In this document: positions 38,129 to 47,969 of the stretch, piece after piece | Numbering within the stretch: the first letter of the stretch is position 1 | Layout: each line of letters begins with the position of its first letter | Assembly (NCBI GenBank): GCA_049969715.1 | Contig: JBMFOH010000003.1 | Location: forward strand, 25,776-89,775 | Direction: 5' to 3' | Source: JBMFOH01 sp049969715 [NCBI: bacterium] | Lineage (GTDB): Bacteria > DUMJ01 | DNA length: 64,000 nucleotides | The notes under the pieces: generated by a model | Told to the model about the DNA's origin: nothing | The model's database searches: none | What the model saw: only the letters and a program-made list of their open reading frames with translations | Made by a program: the position numbers and the translations under genes

Positions 38129-39453
38129 TGGATTATATACCTCTTTCAGAAGAAGACATAAAATTTATCCTTGATACCTTGGGTTTAGAGGATATTGATA
38201 GTCTTTTTTCTGATATCCCTAAAGAGATAAAATTACAGAGGGTTATGAACCTTCCTAGTGGTATTAAAGAAATAGAGTTAGTAAAAGTGATAGAAGATTT
38301 ATCAAGGATGAATAAAACTACGTCTAACTATCTCTGGTTTGTAGGAGGAGGATGTTATAGGCATTTTATCCCTCAGGCATTAAATGAAGTTAGTCATAGA
38401 CAAGAATTTTATACCTCTTATACACCATATCAACCTGAGCTTAGTCAAGGGACATTACAGGCATTATTTGAATATCAGTCTATGCTTTGTAGCTTATTAC
38501 AGATGGAAGTAACTAATGATTCTATATATGACGGTGCTACAGCTACTGTTGAGGCAATGTTTATGGCGTCTGATATAACAAAGAGACGCAAGGTCCTAGT
38601 AGCTCGTTCTCTACATCCTGAGTATAGGACTATACTAAACACATATGCAATTTCAAAGGATATAGTCATAGAAGAGGTCCCTTTTGATCATTCTACTGGG
38701 AGGATAGAAATGAATATCTTAGGGGAAAAGATAAAAGATGCAAGTTGCTTTATATTTCAAACCCCAAACTTTTTTGGAGTGGTAGAAGATGTGATGGTGT
38801 TAAAAGAGATAGTGCATAGAGAAGGAGCTCTTCTTGTCCCTGTAATTGTGGAACCACTTTCACTAGCAATTTTGAAACCTCCTGGAGAATATGAGGCAGA
38901 TATAACTAGTGGGGACTTACAGTCATTTGGTTTGGGTATGAGATTTGGAGGTCCTACTGTTGGCTTTCTTGCTACAAAAAAGGCCTACATTAGGAGGCTC
39001 CCAGGGAGGATTGTTGGTCTTACTAATGATTCTGAAGGGAAACCAGCATATGCCTTTGTCTTACAGACGAGAGAACAGCATATAAGAAGGGCTTCTGCCA
39101 CATCCAATATATGTTCTAATGAGGCACTCTGCGCTATAAAGGTAGCTATATATCTTTCTCTTATGGGAGAGGAAAATCTGAAATCCTTGGCATGGAGAAA
39201 TTATAATCTAGCTTTAATAGCTCATAATGAACTTGGCAGTTATTTTGACGCTCCATTCTTTAATGAATTTTTGGTCAGGGTAAAAGACTTTGCACCAAAG
39301 GTAAAGAATCTACTGAGAAGGAAAGGAATTATGATACTAGATCCTTCTAGATGGTACCCTGAATTGCAAGATGCAGTACTTCTAACCTTTACTGAGATGA
39401 ATACTGCCTCTGAAGTTGAACTTCTTGTCGAGGAGATAAGATCGTATGTATGA
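38128..39453 (+). CDS. gcvPA: Glycine dehydrogenase (decarboxylating) subunit 1
   Basis: N-terminal half of the split P protein; forms an alpha2beta2 enzyme with gcvPB that decarboxylates glycine onto the H-protein lipoyl arm. It is 441 residues. YTPYQPELSQGTLQALFEYQ and the PLP-fold core GLGMRFGGPTVGFLATK match; it lacks the PLP Lys, which is in subunit 2. Split P proteins are usual in Firmicutes, Thermotogae and archaea. Overlaps gcvPB by eight nt. Confidence 0.95.
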   Translation: MDYIPLSEEDIKFILDTLGLEDIDSLFSDIPKEIKLQRVMNLPSGIKEIELVKVIEDLSRMNKTTSNYLWFVGGGCYRHFIPQALNEVSHRQEFYTSYTPYQPELSQGTLQALFEYQSMLCSLLQMEVTNDSIYDGATATVEAMFMASDITKRRKVLVARSLHPEYRTILNTYAISKDIVIEEVPFDHSTGRIEMNILGEKIKDASCFIFQTPNFFGVVEDVMVLKEIVHREGALLVPVIVEPLSLAILKPPGEYEADITSGDLQSFGLGMRFGGPTVGFLATKKAYIRRLPGRIVGLTNDSEGKPAYAFVLQTREQHIRRASATSNICSNEALCAIKVAIYLSLMGEENLKSLAWRNYNLALIAHNELGSYFDAPFFNEFLVRVKDFAPKVKNLLRRKGIMILDPSRWYPELQDAVLLTFTEMNTASEVELLVEEIRSYV

Positions 39454-40867
39454 GCCATCTATCTTTGAAAAAAGACGAGGAAGGTCTACAGAATATGCAG
39501 AAAAAACAACTCCAGATCCATCTTTTCCTGTAGAATTTAGAAGAGATACGCCCCTTGGTCTTCCTATGTTAGGAGAATCCGAGGTAGTAAGACATTTTAT
39601 AAATCTATCCAGATTCAACTATTGTATAGACAATGGGCTTTATCCTTTAGGGTCTTGTACTATGAAGTATAATCCAAAGGTAAATGAGTTTTTAGCAGAA
39701 GACTGCTCTTTCATAGATATACACCCTTATATGGACGAAGAAGATGTCCAGGGAGCTTTAAAGATTTTATATGAATTGGAGGTAGCTCTTAATGAGATTA
39801 CAGGGATGGATGCATTTACCTTTCAACCTGCAGCAGGGGCACATGGTGAACTTACAGGATTACTTATGGCTAGGGCGTATTTCAGAGAGAAAAAGGAGAA
39901 GAGGAGAATTGTTATAGTTCCAGACTCTGCCCATGGAACAAACCCTGCTAGTGCTAAGATGGCTGGCTTTGATGTGGTGGAGGTAAGGTCTAGTGACAAG
40001 GGTTTGGTTTCACCTGACCAGATTAAGCCCTTTCTCAATGAGGACCTTGCTGTTATTATGCTTACTAACCCAAATACCTTAGGTCTCTTTGAAGAGGATA
40101 TATTAGAGATAGCTGAATTGGTACATAACGTTGGAGGTCTCTTGTACTATGATGGGGCAAATCTGAATAGTATAATAGGAATTGCAAGACCAGGGGATAT
40201 GAAGTTTGATATTATCCATTTGAACCTACATAAGACATTTTCTGCTCCTCATGGTGGAGGAGGCCCTGGTGCTGGTCCCGTTGGGGTAAAAAGAGAACTT
40301 ATAGCTTTTTTACCTATCCCTAGAATAGTCTTTAAGGATGGTAGATATCTATTTGATTATAATTATCCAAAATCTATAGGCAAGGTAAAGTGTTTTTACG
40401 GTAATTTTTCTGTCCTTCTTAAGGCATACTTTTATATAAGGCTCCTTGGAAAAGAAGGGCTAAGAAGGGTAGGAGAGATATCTACACTTAATGCTAACTA
40501 TTTACAGAAGAGACTAAGTAATATTATAGAGATACCATACAAAGGATTGTGTAAGCATGAATTTGTGGCTTCAGTAAGGTCTTTGAAGTCTTATGGGATA
40601 AAGGCATTAGATGTAGCTAAGAGAATTGTAGATAAAGGATTTCATCCACCTACTATATATTTCCCACTAATAGTAGAGGAAGCTCTTATGATAGAGCCTA
40701 CGGAGACTGAGTCATTAGAGACTATGGATAGATTTGTAGATATAGTCAAAGAGGTGTTAGAGGAAGCGAAAAGATCCCCTGAACTTCTAAAGGAATCTCC
40801 TCTAAATTCTCCAGTAAGACGGGTAGATGAGGCAAAGGCTTCTAGAGAGCTAAGGGTGATATGGTAG
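39446..40867 (+). CDS. gcvPB: Glycine dehydrogenase (decarboxylating) subunit 2
   Basis: Catalytic PLP-binding half of the split P protein, 473 residues. The PLP Lys lies in HLNLHKTFSAPHGGGGPG near 263. YPLGSCTMKYNPK near the N-terminus and HEFVASVRSLK in the C-terminal domain are typical. Starts inside the end of gcvPA with no separate strong ribosome-binding site, so coupled translation is likely. The penicillin-binding protein gene begins seven nt after its stop. Confidence 0.96.
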   Translation: MYEPSIFEKRRGRSTEYAEKTTPDPSFPVEFRRDTPLGLPMLGESEVVRHFINLSRFNYCIDNGLYPLGSCTMKYNPKVNEFLAEDCSFIDIHPYMDEEDVQGALKILYELEVALNEITGMDAFTFQPAAGAHGELTGLLMARAYFREKKEKRRIVIVPDSAHGTNPASAKMAGFDVVEVRSSDKGLVSPDQIKPFLNEDLAVIMLTNPNTLGLFEEDILEIAELVHNVGGLLYYDGANLNSIIGIARPGDMKFDIIHLNLHKTFSAPHGGGGPGAGPVGVKRELIAFLPIPRIVFKDGRYLFDYNYPKSIGKVKCFYGNFSVLLKAYFYIRLLGKEGLRRVGEISTLNANYLQKRLSNIIEIPYKGLCKHEFVASVRSLKSYGIKALDVAKRIVDKGFHPPTIYFPLIVEEALMIEPTETESLETMDRFVDIVKEVLEEAKRSPELLKESPLNSPVRRVDEAKASRELRVIW

Positions 40868-40874
40868 AAGTATT

Positions 40875-42734
40875 ATGAGGTTTATTAAGACTATCATTCT
40901 TATATTAATTGTTATTATTTTGTCTACCATAATTATTGGAAGTATTGCTACTATAGTAGTCATTTTCCATTATCTGCCAAATCTACCGGACCCTTCTACT
41001 CTTTTACATTATTCTCCGCCAGTAAAGACTACTATCTATGATACCAAGGGTGTTCCTCTGGCAGAATTATATGCAGAGAGGAGGGTTATAGTTCCTATAT
41101 CTGAGATTCCAAAGAGTCTAAAGGATGCGGTTGTGGCTATAGAAGACGAGAGATTTTATTCTCATACAGGTATAGATATTAGAGGTATATTAAGAGCCTT
41201 CTATAGAGACCTTACTTCTGGAGAATTGAAAGAAGGGGCAAGCACCATTACCCAGCAGTTAGCAAGAAATGTATTCCTCAGCCAAGAAAAGACTCCTTCT
41301 AGAAAGATAATGGAGATGCTTTTGGCTCTTCGTATAGAGACCGCCCTATCTAAAGAAGAGATACTTTATTTATATCTGAATCTTATATATCTTGGAGAAG
41401 GCTGTTACGGAGTAGAATCGGCTGCAAGGACGTACTTTGGTAAGCATGTGAAGGACCTGACCCTTCCGGAGTGTGCCCTTATAGCTGGTCTTATAAGAGG
41501 ACCAGAGATCTACTCCCCTTTCAAAAATAGAGAATTAGCCCTTAAAAGAGAAAGGGTTGTGCTTGATAAGATGCTTGATCTAGGTTTTATAACTGAAAAG
41601 GAGTATAATAATGCTATAAAGGCTAAACTTATTTTTTCTGAAAATAAAGGTACCATCTGGAGGGCTCCATATTTTGTTGACTATGTGCTAAGTATAGTAA
41701 AGAATGACCTAGGATTTACTGATGTGGAGAAGGATGGCCTTAGTATCTATACCACTTTGGATTTAGACTTGCAGTCTCTGGGAGATGAGGTCCTGAGAGA
41801 TACTCTCAATCAGGCACAATCTTACAGGGTTTCTCAAGGAGCATTAGTGATGATAGAGAATAAAACTGGATACATAAGGGTTATGGTAGGGGGAAGGTCC
41901 TATAAAGAAAGCCAGTTCAATAGGGCTGTTCAAGCTTTTAGACAACCGGGTTCTGCCTTTAAACCGTTTGTTTATACTGTTGCTATTGAAAAGGGGTGGA
42001 AACCAGAGGATACTATTGTAGATGAAAAGGTAAGTTATAAGGTAGGAGATAAATGGTGGACACCACAGAACTATGATAAAATCTTTAGAGGTACCATATC
42101 TTTGAAGGATGCACTAGCCTATTCTATAAATATACCTGCAGTGAAATTACTCCAACAGGTTGGAATAGATGATGTAATAAATCAGTCTATAAAAATGGGT
42201 ATTCCTTTAGATCCCCAATTAGATAGAAATTTGGCTATAGCTTTGGGGGGACTTACTAGAGGAGTTACCCCTTTACAGCTAGCTACTGCATTCTCTGTGT
42301 GGGCAAATGAGGGGATTTTAATTAAACCAATTGCCATAAAACTTATAAAAGATAAGGATGGAAATACAGTGTATACATCTAAGGTCAAGTCAGATAGAGT
42401 GATGAACAAGGACGTTGCAGATACTATGATAGGAATGTTAGAGAATGTAATAAGGTATGGGACAGGCACGAGAGCAGATTGTGGATATCCTGCAGCTGGT
42501 AAGACTGGAACTACTAGTGATTATAGAGATGCCTGGTTTGTTGGATTTACTAAGCAGTTCACTGCCTGTGTATGGCTGGGGAATGATGATAATACCCCTA
42601 TGAAAGGGGTTACTGGAGGGATGTTCCCCGCTATAGCTTGGAGTAGATTTATGAAGAAAGCTTTGGTTGGGCTTCCACAGATACCTTTATTAGAGAGTAA
42701 TTTAAAGAAGGAGATGATAAACAGTGGTAAATAG
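40875..42734 (+). CDS. Penicillin-binding protein 1A-type transglycosylase/transpeptidase
   Basis: Bifunctional peptidoglycan synthase, 619 residues. N-terminal membrane anchor (about 5-30). The GT51 glycosyltransferase domain has the catalytic Glu in IEDERFYSHTGID, then EGASTITQQLARNVF. The transpeptidase domain has SAFK (catalytic Ser in RQPGSAFKPFVY), SIN in YSINIPAV, and KTGTT. No C-terminal OB or PASTA extension. It shows that the cell makes murein. The end overlaps the SIMPL-domain gene by 11 nt. Confidence 0.95.
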   Translation: MRFIKTIILILIVIILSTIIIGSIATIVVIFHYLPNLPDPSTLLHYSPPVKTTIYDTKGVPLAELYAERRVIVPISEIPKSLKDAVVAIEDERFYSHTGIDIRGILRAFYRDLTSGELKEGASTITQQLARNVFLSQEKTPSRKIMEMLLALRIETALSKEEILYLYLNLIYLGEGCYGVESAARTYFGKHVKDLTLPECALIAGLIRGPEIYSPFKNRELALKRERVVLDKMLDLGFITEKEYNNAIKAKLIFSENKGTIWRAPYFVDYVLSIVKNDLGFTDVEKDGLSIYTTLDLDLQSLGDEVLRDTLNQAQSYRVSQGALVMIENKTGYIRVMVGGRSYKESQFNRAVQAFRQPGSAFKPFVYTVAIEKGWKPEDTIVDEKVSYKVGDKWWTPQNYDKIFRGTISLKDALAYSINIPAVKLLQQVGIDDVINQSIKMGIPLDPQLDRNLAIALGGLTRGVTPLQLATAFSVWANEGILIKPIAIKLIKDKDGNTVYTSKVKSDRVMNKDVADTMIGMLENVIRYGTGTRADCGYPAAGKTGTTSDYRDAWFVGFTKQFTACVWLGNDDNTPMKGVTGGMFPAIAWSRFMKKALVGLPQIPLLESNLKKEMINSGK

Positions 42735-43419
42735 ATTGATTTTAGTAGGAATTCTATTAGTATTTTTTCTTTCTGCTGCACTTACATTAGCCAATGCAGA
42801 GACAGAACATGGAAGAATATCTGTTAGTGGTACTGCTAAAGAGACGGTTATTCCTGATACCTCTCTTATGACATTTACTGTCACTGAGGTTAAACCGAAG
42901 GCAGATACTGCTATGAAGGATATAGCTTTTAAGACAAGTAAAATTATAGAGGCTTTAAAAGGTGTAGTCCCTCAGGATAATATTAAGACAAGTAACATAT
43001 CCCTTTCTGCAGATTATACTTGGGAGGATAATAAACGGATATTCAATGGGTATAGAGTAACTGTTACAATATCTGTTAAGTCCTCTATTAGTGATGCAGG
43101 TAGAATCATCGATTTGGCATTTGGTAATGGTGTCACAGAGATGGGAGGAATAACTTACGAGTATTCGAAAGCAGATGAGTTGTCTCTAGAATTGCTGAAA
43201 AAGGCAATGATTAATGCGCATAGACAGGCTGAAACCCTATTAAGTGTAGAGGAAGCAAAGGTAGGGAGGGTTATCTCTGTATCCTTACAGCAAGGAACTC
43301 CAACTATTCCTATATTTAAGACAACGACAGAGACTCTTAGTGCTCCTGAGATGCCTGTGCTTCCAGGTACTGAAGAGATAGGTGTGACAGTAAATGTTGT
43401 ATATGAGATAGAAGAGTAA
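42724..43419 (+). CDS. Exported SIMPL-domain (DUF541) protein
   Basis: 231 residues with a signal peptide (about 1-22, ending TLANA). ISVSGTAKETVIPDTSLMTF and the BP26/OMP28-like pattern ending EIGVTVNVVYEIEE match the SIMPL family, periplasmic or surface proteins that can form channel-like oligomers. Function here unknown. GTG start overlapping the penicillin-binding protein gene by 11 nt, suggesting coupling and an envelope role. Confidence 0.85.
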   Translation: MVNRLILVGILLVFFLSAALTLANAETEHGRISVSGTAKETVIPDTSLMTFTVTEVKPKADTAMKDIAFKTSKIIEALKGVVPQDNIKTSNISLSADYTWEDNKRIFNGYRVTVTISVKSSISDAGRIIDLAFGNGVTEMGGITYEYSKADELSLELLKKAMINAHRQAETLLSVEEAKVGRVISVSLQQGTPTIPIFKTTTETLSAPEMPVLPGTEEIGVTVNVVYEIEE

Positions 43420-43432
43420 GATTCCATTATGA

Positions 43433-43438
43433 TATAAT
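43433..43438 (+). promoter_or_regulatory. Extended -10-like box three bases before the RNase H gene
   Basis: TATGATATAAT with TATAAT at 43433-43438, identical to the extended -10 used elsewhere. Only three bases separate it from the ATG at 43442, too close for normal initiation upstream of that codon. Either the gene starts later (in-frame GTG at 43490) or the motif is not used. Confidence 0.4.
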
Positions 43439-43441
43439 AAA

Positions 43442-44362
43442 ATGAAGTCAACTAGAGGTTATACCTGGAAAAATGTAGAAAGAAATGTGGCAAACGAGAT
43501 TAGGTCTTCTCTATTGGAGAAAGGATGGAGGGAAGATTCAGCAAAGGATTGTAAGGAAGAATGGAGGATTAAGACTGAAGGTATTAATATTGTATTCTAC
43601 AAGAATGGGACATTTTTTATAAACTATTCTAATAGGTCCATTTTAGAATTTATTAGTATTTGGAGATTTATAAAGGATAGACTCGGAAGTAGGTATCTTT
43701 TGCCAGAGAAGGATACCCTTGTAGGTTTAGATGAAACAGGCAAAGGGGAAGTAATTGGGAGTATTATATTGGCTGGAGTAATGTTTCCGAAGGAGATATT
43801 CTTTGACCTGGACTTGAATATAGATAATATAGACACAAAATCTTCTCACAGCTTTGTCTATTGGGATAAGATTGGTAAAGAGATTATTAATTTTTCTTCT
43901 CGAGGATTCACGTCTGTGGTAGAAAAGATACTTCCTTTCGAGATCGAGAATAATAATGTCAATAGAGTTATGGATGCTAGGTATAAGAATATTTTGTCTA
44001 GACTTATACAAGATACTCCTGCAGATAGATGCAGGATAGTGGTAGATGACTATGGACTTGGAAGCGAGTTCCTATGCTTTCTAGAAGATCTAAGGGCAAA
44101 GGGAGCAGATATATTTATCTCTACTAGATCCGAGGATAGTTTTCTTGAGACTAGGGTGGCATCTATCATAGCCAAATGGGAGCGTATGAGAGAACTCAAA
44201 GATATTAGTATTAATTTTGGAAGTGGCAATGTAGTTGATAGGACTACTGTTAATTGGTTAGAATCGTGGTATAGAGAACATAGAGACTGGCCATGGTTTG
44301 TTAAAAGGTCTTTTAGAACGATAAAGAGGATAGAAAAAAAATTTGAAGATGGAGGTATGTAA
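43442..44362 (+). CDS. rnhC: Ribonuclease HII/HIII family protein, probably HIII
   Basis: Removes RNA from RNA:DNA hybrids. It is 306 residues. Catalytic motifs: VGLDETGKGEVIGSI (Asp-Glu pair), VVDDYGLGSE, and RVASIIAKWERM. An N-terminal domain of about 95 residues resembling the TBP-like substrate-binding domain of RNase HIII, absent in HII, favours rnhC. The DETGKG motif is intermediate between the HII (DEAGRG) and HIII (DEVGTG) forms. The start is uncertain because a -10-like box lies three bases before the ATG. adh follows after two bases. Confidence 0.78.
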   Translation: MKSTRGYTWKNVERNVANEIRSSLLEKGWREDSAKDCKEEWRIKTEGINIVFYKNGTFFINYSNRSILEFISIWRFIKDRLGSRYLLPEKDTLVGLDETGKGEVIGSIILAGVMFPKEIFFDLDLNIDNIDTKSSHSFVYWDKIGKEIINFSSRGFTSVVEKILPFEIENNNVNRVMDARYKNILSRLIQDTPADRCRIVVDDYGLGSEFLCFLEDLRAKGADIFISTRSEDSFLETRVASIIAKWERMRELKDISINFGSGNVVDRTTVNWLESWYREHRDWPWFVKRSFRTIKRIEKKFEDGGM

Positions 44363-44364
44363 CT

Positions 44365-45402
44365 ATGAAGGCTCAGGTTTTTTATGGACCTCAAGATATG
44401 AGATTAGAAGAGGTCCCGACCCCTACTCCTAAGGAAGGAGAGTTATTGTTGAAGGTAGAATCGTGTGCTATATGTGGGACAGATGTAAGGATTTACTACT
44501 CAGGGCATCACAATGTAAAGCCTCCTCAAATTATAGGACACGAGATTTCAGCGGTAGTAGCAGAGATAGGAGATGGGGTAGAAGGTTATAGTGTTGGGGA
44601 TAGAGTTACGGTAGTAACAGAGGTTGGATGTGGGAAATGTAAGTACTGTCTCTCAGGGAGGGTGAATCTTTGTACTAACTTTAGAGCTATAGGATATAAC
44701 TTCCCTGGTGGATATGCAGAGTATATGGTCCTTCCTCAGGAAGCTGTTAGACAGGGGAATGCTATAAAGATTCCTCAGGGAACAGATTTAGATGAGGTTA
44801 CTCTTATAGAGCCTCTCTCCTGTGTTTTAAATGGGCAGGAGTATCTTGATATAGGTTTTACTGATACAGTAGTAGTGATAGGCTCAGGTCCTATAGGTTG
44901 CATGCATACTGCAGTAGCTAGAGCTAGAGGTGCAAATAAGATTATCCTAGCGGATATCCAGGCAAAGAGGTTAGAGATGGCAAAGCCTTTTGGGGCGGAC
45001 CTTTTTGTAGATTCCTCCCAAGAGGATTTAGTGAAGATAGTAAAAGCGGAGACGGATGGTTTGGGGGCAGATGTAATAATTATAGCTGCTCCATCTGGCT
45101 CAGCTCAAGAGCAGGCCTTTCAGATGATAGCAAAGAGAGGAAGGATTAGCTTCTTTGGTGGACTTCCCGGGGATCGTCCTAATATTACTCTAAATAGTAA
45201 TATAGTCCATTACAATGAGGTCTCTATATATGGGGCATATGCCTCAAGGCATTTCCAATACTACGAAGCAGCAAAACTTTTGTCTAGTAAAAGGGTTGAC
45301 CTGGGGAAACTTATCACTCATAAGCTTCCCTTGGAGGACCTCGTAAAGGGTATAGAATTGGTAAGACAGGGAGAAGCATTAAAAGTTGTGGTAAAGCCAT
45401 AA
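44365..45402 (+). CDS. Zinc-dependent medium-chain alcohol/polyol dehydrogenase
   Basis: 345 residues. Catalytic zinc ligands in SCAICGTDVRIYYSG and IIGHE; structural zinc Cys set in GCGKCKYCLSGRVNLC; Rossmann motif VVIGSGPIGCMHT followed by an acidic residue in ILADIQ, favouring NAD(H). GGAGG nine bases before the ATG. It sits 42 bases before a class II aldolase gene, so an aldehyde or sugar-alcohol substrate is likely. Reduction of methylthioacetaldehyde in an MTA shunt is one hypothesis; sorbitol- or threonine-dehydrogenase-like activity is another. Confidence 0.85.
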   Translation: MKAQVFYGPQDMRLEEVPTPTPKEGELLLKVESCAICGTDVRIYYSGHHNVKPPQIIGHEISAVVAEIGDGVEGYSVGDRVTVVTEVGCGKCKYCLSGRVNLCTNFRAIGYNFPGGYAEYMVLPQEAVRQGNAIKIPQGTDLDEVTLIEPLSCVLNGQEYLDIGFTDTVVVIGSGPIGCMHTAVARARGANKIILADIQAKRLEMAKPFGADLFVDSSQEDLVKIVKAETDGLGADVIIIAAPSGSAQEQAFQMIAKRGRISFFGGLPGDRPNITLNSNIVHYNEVSIYGAYASRHFQYYEAAKLLSSKRVDLGKLITHKLPLEDLVKGIELVRQGEALKVVVKP

Positions 45403-45444
45403 GATTCTTTTAATGAAAGAGGTCTATAGAAAGGAGAAAGTATT

Positions 45445-46116
45445 ATGGATGATTCAGTGGATATAAGAGCTCAACTGGTAAGATGGGGCAGAAGATTAGT
45501 AGACAGAGGGTTAGTTGTGGCTGCTGGGGGAAATATAAGTGCAAGGGTAGGGGATACTATGTTTATCTCACCTAGTGGATACTCTATAGGTGAAGCCACC
45601 GAGGATGACTATGTGCCAGTGGAAATAAGCACAGGTAAGATACTGGATGAATTCCCTCTTAGACCATCCTCGGAGGTTCTTATGCATCTAAGATGTTATA
45701 GGATAAGGGATGATATAAGGGCTATAGTTCATGTTCATCCGCCATTGCTTACTGGTATAATTAGTACGGGAGAGGTAGTAGTTCCCTTTACTCCAGATGC
45801 AGTAGCCCTCCTTGGTAATCCTGCTATAGTAGAGTATATCCTTCCAACTACTGATGATTTAGCAAAGGTGGTAGAGAAAAAGATAATCTCAGCCGATGTT
45901 GTTTTTTTGAGAAACCATGGGGTAGTAACTGTTGGGGCAAATCTAAGAGAGGCCTGTTATAAAGCTGAGGTGGCTGAAGATACTGCTAAATCCTTCCTTG
46001 CCAGCAAGATGGTTGGTAAGGTGAGATTATTTACTGAAGAAGAGATAGATGCTATTAAAAATCTGGGCTCTGAAAAGTATAGGCTAGAATTGTTAAAGAA
46101 AATGGAGCAAAGTTAA
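45445..46116 (+). CDS. Class II aldolase/adducin-family protein (fuculose-phosphate aldolase-like)
   Basis: 223 residues. Zinc His in AIVHVHPPLL and in FLRNHGVVTVG, the Glu of PSSEVLMHL, and the N-terminal AAGGNISARVGD phosphate-binding motif fit FucA/AraD aldolases. Substrates of this family include L-fuculose-1-P, L-ribulose-5-P and 5-methylthioribulose-1-P. mtnP and mtnA in the same direction 8.6 kb downstream, and no mtnB, C or D, favour the last as a candidate. AAAGGAG precedes the ATG. Exact substrate undetermined. Confidence 0.85.
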   Translation: MDDSVDIRAQLVRWGRRLVDRGLVVAAGGNISARVGDTMFISPSGYSIGEATEDDYVPVEISTGKILDEFPLRPSSEVLMHLRCYRIRDDIRAIVHVHPPLLTGIISTGEVVVPFTPDAVALLGNPAIVEYILPTTDDLAKVVEKKIISADVVFLRNHGVVTVGANLREACYKAEVAEDTAKSFLASKMVGKVRLFTEEEIDAIKNLGSEKYRLELLKKMEQS

Positions 46117-46135
46117 TACCCTTTTTCTCCTGCCA

Positions 46136-46164
46136 TTGAAAAATTGATTTTATTATAGTAATAT
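46136..46164 (+). promoter_or_regulatory. Candidate promoter for the ABC exporter operon
   Basis: -35 TTGAAA (46136-46141, 5 of 6), 17-bp spacer, -10 TAATAT (46159-46164, 4 of 6). Would give a short leader to the ATPase ATG at 46192, which has AAAGGAGG. Confidence 0.5.
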
Positions 46165-46191
46165 TTAAGACGTCCAGAGAAAGGAGGAAGA

Positions 46192-47139
46192 ATGATAAGG
46201 ACTGAGCATCTATATAAAAAGTATGAAAGTGTAGAGGCTGTGAAAGATCTAAACCTCTCTGTAGAGCCAGGAGAGATATACGGTTTCCTTGGTCCTAATG
46301 GGGCAGGAAAGACTACTACTATTATGATGATTCTAGGCATCGTTAAGCCTACGAGAGGTAAGATCTTGATATTCGATAGAGACCTCTATAGTGATTATTT
46401 TGGCATAAAACGTAGAATAGGGGTTGTCTCTGAAACTCAATATCTCTATGAGGATATGACTGCTTACGAATATTTATCTTTTTTCTGTGACCTCTATGGG
46501 GTAGAGGACAAAGATAAAAAGATAGAAGAGTTACTTCACAGGGTAAATCTATATGAGAGAAAGGACGATCTGTTAGGTCATTACTCTCGAGGAATGCAAC
46601 AGAAGATAGGTTTTGTAAGGGCTCTATTGATGGACCCGCAGTTACTTATACTAGATGAGCCTGTCTCAGGATTAGACCCTACTGGTATAAGAGAGGTGAG
46701 AGACCTCATTTTAGAGGAGAATAAGTTGGGAAGGACTGTCTTTATGTCTTCGCATATACTTTCAGAGGTAGAACGTATCTCTCATAGGGTCGGTATCCTC
46801 AATAAGGGGATGTTAGTAGCTGAGGATACGATGGATAATATTAAGAAGAAGTTGTCCAGTGAGGTAGAGATTGAATTAGAGGTAGAAGATTTTGATGTTG
46901 AAAGTCAGAAAAGGTTAGAGGGATTACCCTTTGTAAATAGCCTGACCAAAGAGGATGGAAAATTTCTAGTTAGAGTCAAAGCGGACAAGGATTATCGTAA
47001 TGAACTTGTGAATTTCATATCCTCAAGTGGTGCTCATCTTAAAGAGATAAAGAGGAGAGAGATGAGTTTAGAGGAGGCATTCTTAACTATTACAGAAAAA
47101 AATATCTCCCTATTCTCTAAAGAGGAGGCTGGAGAATGA
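46192..47139 (+). CDS. ABC exporter ATP-binding protein
   Basis: 315 residues. Walker A GPNGAGKTT, signature YSRGMQQKIGFVRALL, Walker B LLILDEPVSGLDP, H-loop VFMSSHILSEVE, then an extra C-terminal domain (about 230-315) common in ABC-2 drug, polysaccharide or Na+ exporters. Overlaps the permease gene by four nt. With the permease and the 427-aa anchored protein it forms a three-gene operon; the cargo is unknown. Confidence 0.9.
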   Translation: MIRTEHLYKKYESVEAVKDLNLSVEPGEIYGFLGPNGAGKTTTIMMILGIVKPTRGKILIFDRDLYSDYFGIKRRIGVVSETQYLYEDMTAYEYLSFFCDLYGVEDKDKKIEELLHRVNLYERKDDLLGHYSRGMQQKIGFVRALLMDPQLLILDEPVSGLDPTGIREVRDLILEENKLGRTVFMSSHILSEVERISHRVGILNKGMLVAEDTMDNIKKKLSSEVEIELEVEDFDVESQKRLEGLPFVNSLTKEDGKFLVRVKADKDYRNELVNFISSSGAHLKEIKRREMSLEEAFLTITEKNISLFSKEEAGE

Positions 47140-47969
47140 GTAGTTTTGCTTACAGGTTACATTCAGTCAAGGCTATAATAAAAAGAGAGGCTAGGTCTAG
47201 CTTTTTCGGGTTAGGACTATATATAGCAGCTACTATAGCCTGTTTTGTAGCATCTTTTATATTTAATAGCTACATAAATACAGTCCAGGGAAACAATATT
47301 ATGGTAATGGCTTCCCCACTGAATAATCCTCTTTTTTATGCTGTTATTGTAGCAGCGCTTTACACTGCTATTTCCTCTTCCACCGCTCTTTCTAGAGAGA
47401 AAGACAAGGGAACATTAGAGGTCCTTTTTTATGGTCCAGTAGACTACATATCTATAATATTGGCTAAATTCTTAGAGGATATTATAAGTTTTCTGATTGT
47501 AATGTTACTCGTGACCCTCTTCTTTGTGTATGCTGCTGTTACTACTAACTTGGGATTTTCTATTACATATCTTTATACGGTTATACTTGCTGTATTCTTG
47601 GCTGCATCTATGTCTTCTTTTGGATTATGGCTTTCAGCACTTACTACTAAAATAAGGACGTCTATCCTTCTGTTTATACTCATTATGGGAGGCTTCTTAG
47701 GACTTCAGTTCCTAGAAGAGTATATACTTACCCTAAAACCTGAAAATCTGTCTCTCTCTATGATCTATATAATGGGGGTACTCTCTAATATCCTTAGAGT
47801 CATTAAATGGGCGTCTCCTTTTAGTTATCTGACTAATGGAATAAATGCTGTGGCTTTGGGAAGTGCTAGTTTATACCTAGAGAATATGTTAGGGGCTCTA
47901 GCCTATACAGTTCTACTCCTCGTTCTTACTGTATATACTCTAAAATGGAAAGGAGTAAGGAAACCATGA
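47136..47969 (+). CDS. ABC-2 type permease
   Basis: 277 residues with six transmembrane helices and the ABC-2 layout: a cytoplasmic N-terminal segment (AIIKREARSSFFG), a large first loop, then SSTALSREKDKGTLEVLFYGPV linking helices 2 and 3 (the DKGTLE motif is typical of GldF/NosY-like permeases). Partner of the ATPase just upstream. Its stop overlaps the next start as ATGA. Confidence 0.88.
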   Translation: MSSFAYRLHSVKAIIKREARSSFFGLGLYIAATIACFVASFIFNSYINTVQGNNIMVMASPLNNPLFYAVIVAALYTAISSSTALSREKDKGTLEVLFYGPVDYISIILAKFLEDIISFLIVMLLVTLFFVYAAVTTNLGFSITYLYTVILAVFLAASMSSFGLWLSALTTKIRTSILLFILIMGGFLGLQFLEEYILTLKPENLSLSMIYIMGVLSNILRVIKWASPFSYLTNGINAVALGSASLYLENMLGALAYTVLLLVLTVYTLKWKGVRKP

